Shown: in pieces, positions 63,958-64,000 of the stretch
Layout of the letters: each line of letters starts with the position of its first letter
How positions within the stretch are numbered: the stretch's first letter is position 1
From: Rufibacter roseolus
Lineage (GTDB): Bacteria > Bacteroidota > Bacteroidia > Cytophagales > Hymenobacteraceae
Length of the DNA stretch: 64,000 nucleotides
NCBI RefSeq assembly: GCF_017916365.1
Contig: NZ_JAFMSU010000002.1
Span: 372,001 to 436,000 of the forward strand
Direction: 5' to 3'
Notes under the pieces: model-generated
What the model saw: only the letters and a program-made list of their open reading frames with translations
The model's database searches: none
What the model was told of the DNA's origin: nothing
Made by a program: the position numbers and the translations under genes

Positions 63958-64000
63958 AATAAGCCATAAAACAGAAACGCCTCACTTGCTCAAAGCAGGT

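Overview
The window comes from a member of the Bacteroidota, most likely order Cytophagales near the Hymenobacteraceae (inference). The signs are: two exported proteins ending in type IX secretion (T9SS) sorting domains; promoters of the TTTG-N19-21-TAnnTTTG type in front of many genes; a ParA-ParB-DUF5683-DapB-LepB operon; and typical families (DUF2147, DUF4184, retropepsin-like exported protease, fused IcmF). No prophage, IS element, CRISPR array or rRNA operon is visible. This is ordinary chromosome with dense housekeeping genes.

Layout. 1-3.4 kb: a 5'-cut HNH nuclease, an exported protein with two plug-like modules, and rpsA, followed by tRNA-Cys(GCA). 4.2-7.8 kb: cyanophycinase and cyanophycin synthetase, a complete make/degrade pair for the Arg-Asp storage polymer. 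8-13.5 kb: a coiled-coil membrane protein, three SAM methyltransferases, kdsA, apaG and ung. 13.8-18.7 kb (minus): a six-gene operon of metal-dependent hydrolase, parA, parB, DUF5683, dapB and lepB. 19.5-23 kb (minus): yidC and pyrG. 23.2-28.2 kb (minus): exported proteins of unknown role, including a protein with four tandem glycogen-binding-type domains, a two-lobed aspartic protease and a paralogous pair. 28.4-34 kb: a helical-repeat protein, threonine aldolase, a small basic protein, YfcE-type phosphoesterase, pyrE, a NUDIX protein and coaD. 34.6-40.9 kb: a response regulator and histidine kinase, divergent from two T9SS cargo genes, with four helically phased TTAAC boxes between them. 41-49.7 kb: a Gre-like protein, DUF2147, a probable stand-alone structured RNA, an NlpC/P60 peptidase, M61 peptidase, Kup potassium transporter, an FKBP isomerase and a small membrane peptide. 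50-57.8 kb: icmF, a TRIC-type channel, DUF1003, lepA and DUF4184. 58-64 kb: a TetR-tolC-emrA-emrB efflux operon with a perfect operator palindrome, then folD.

The most unusual overall feature is a family of about 20 intergenic hairpins sharing an inner core (AGGCCTGTTTT ... AAAACAGGCTC/TAAA) whose outer stems differ in sequence but stay self-complementary. They occur roughly once per 3 kb, almost always just after a stop codon or between genes. They look like a lineage-specific terminator or palindromic repeat system. All assignments are by eye from sequence and motifs; no database search was run.
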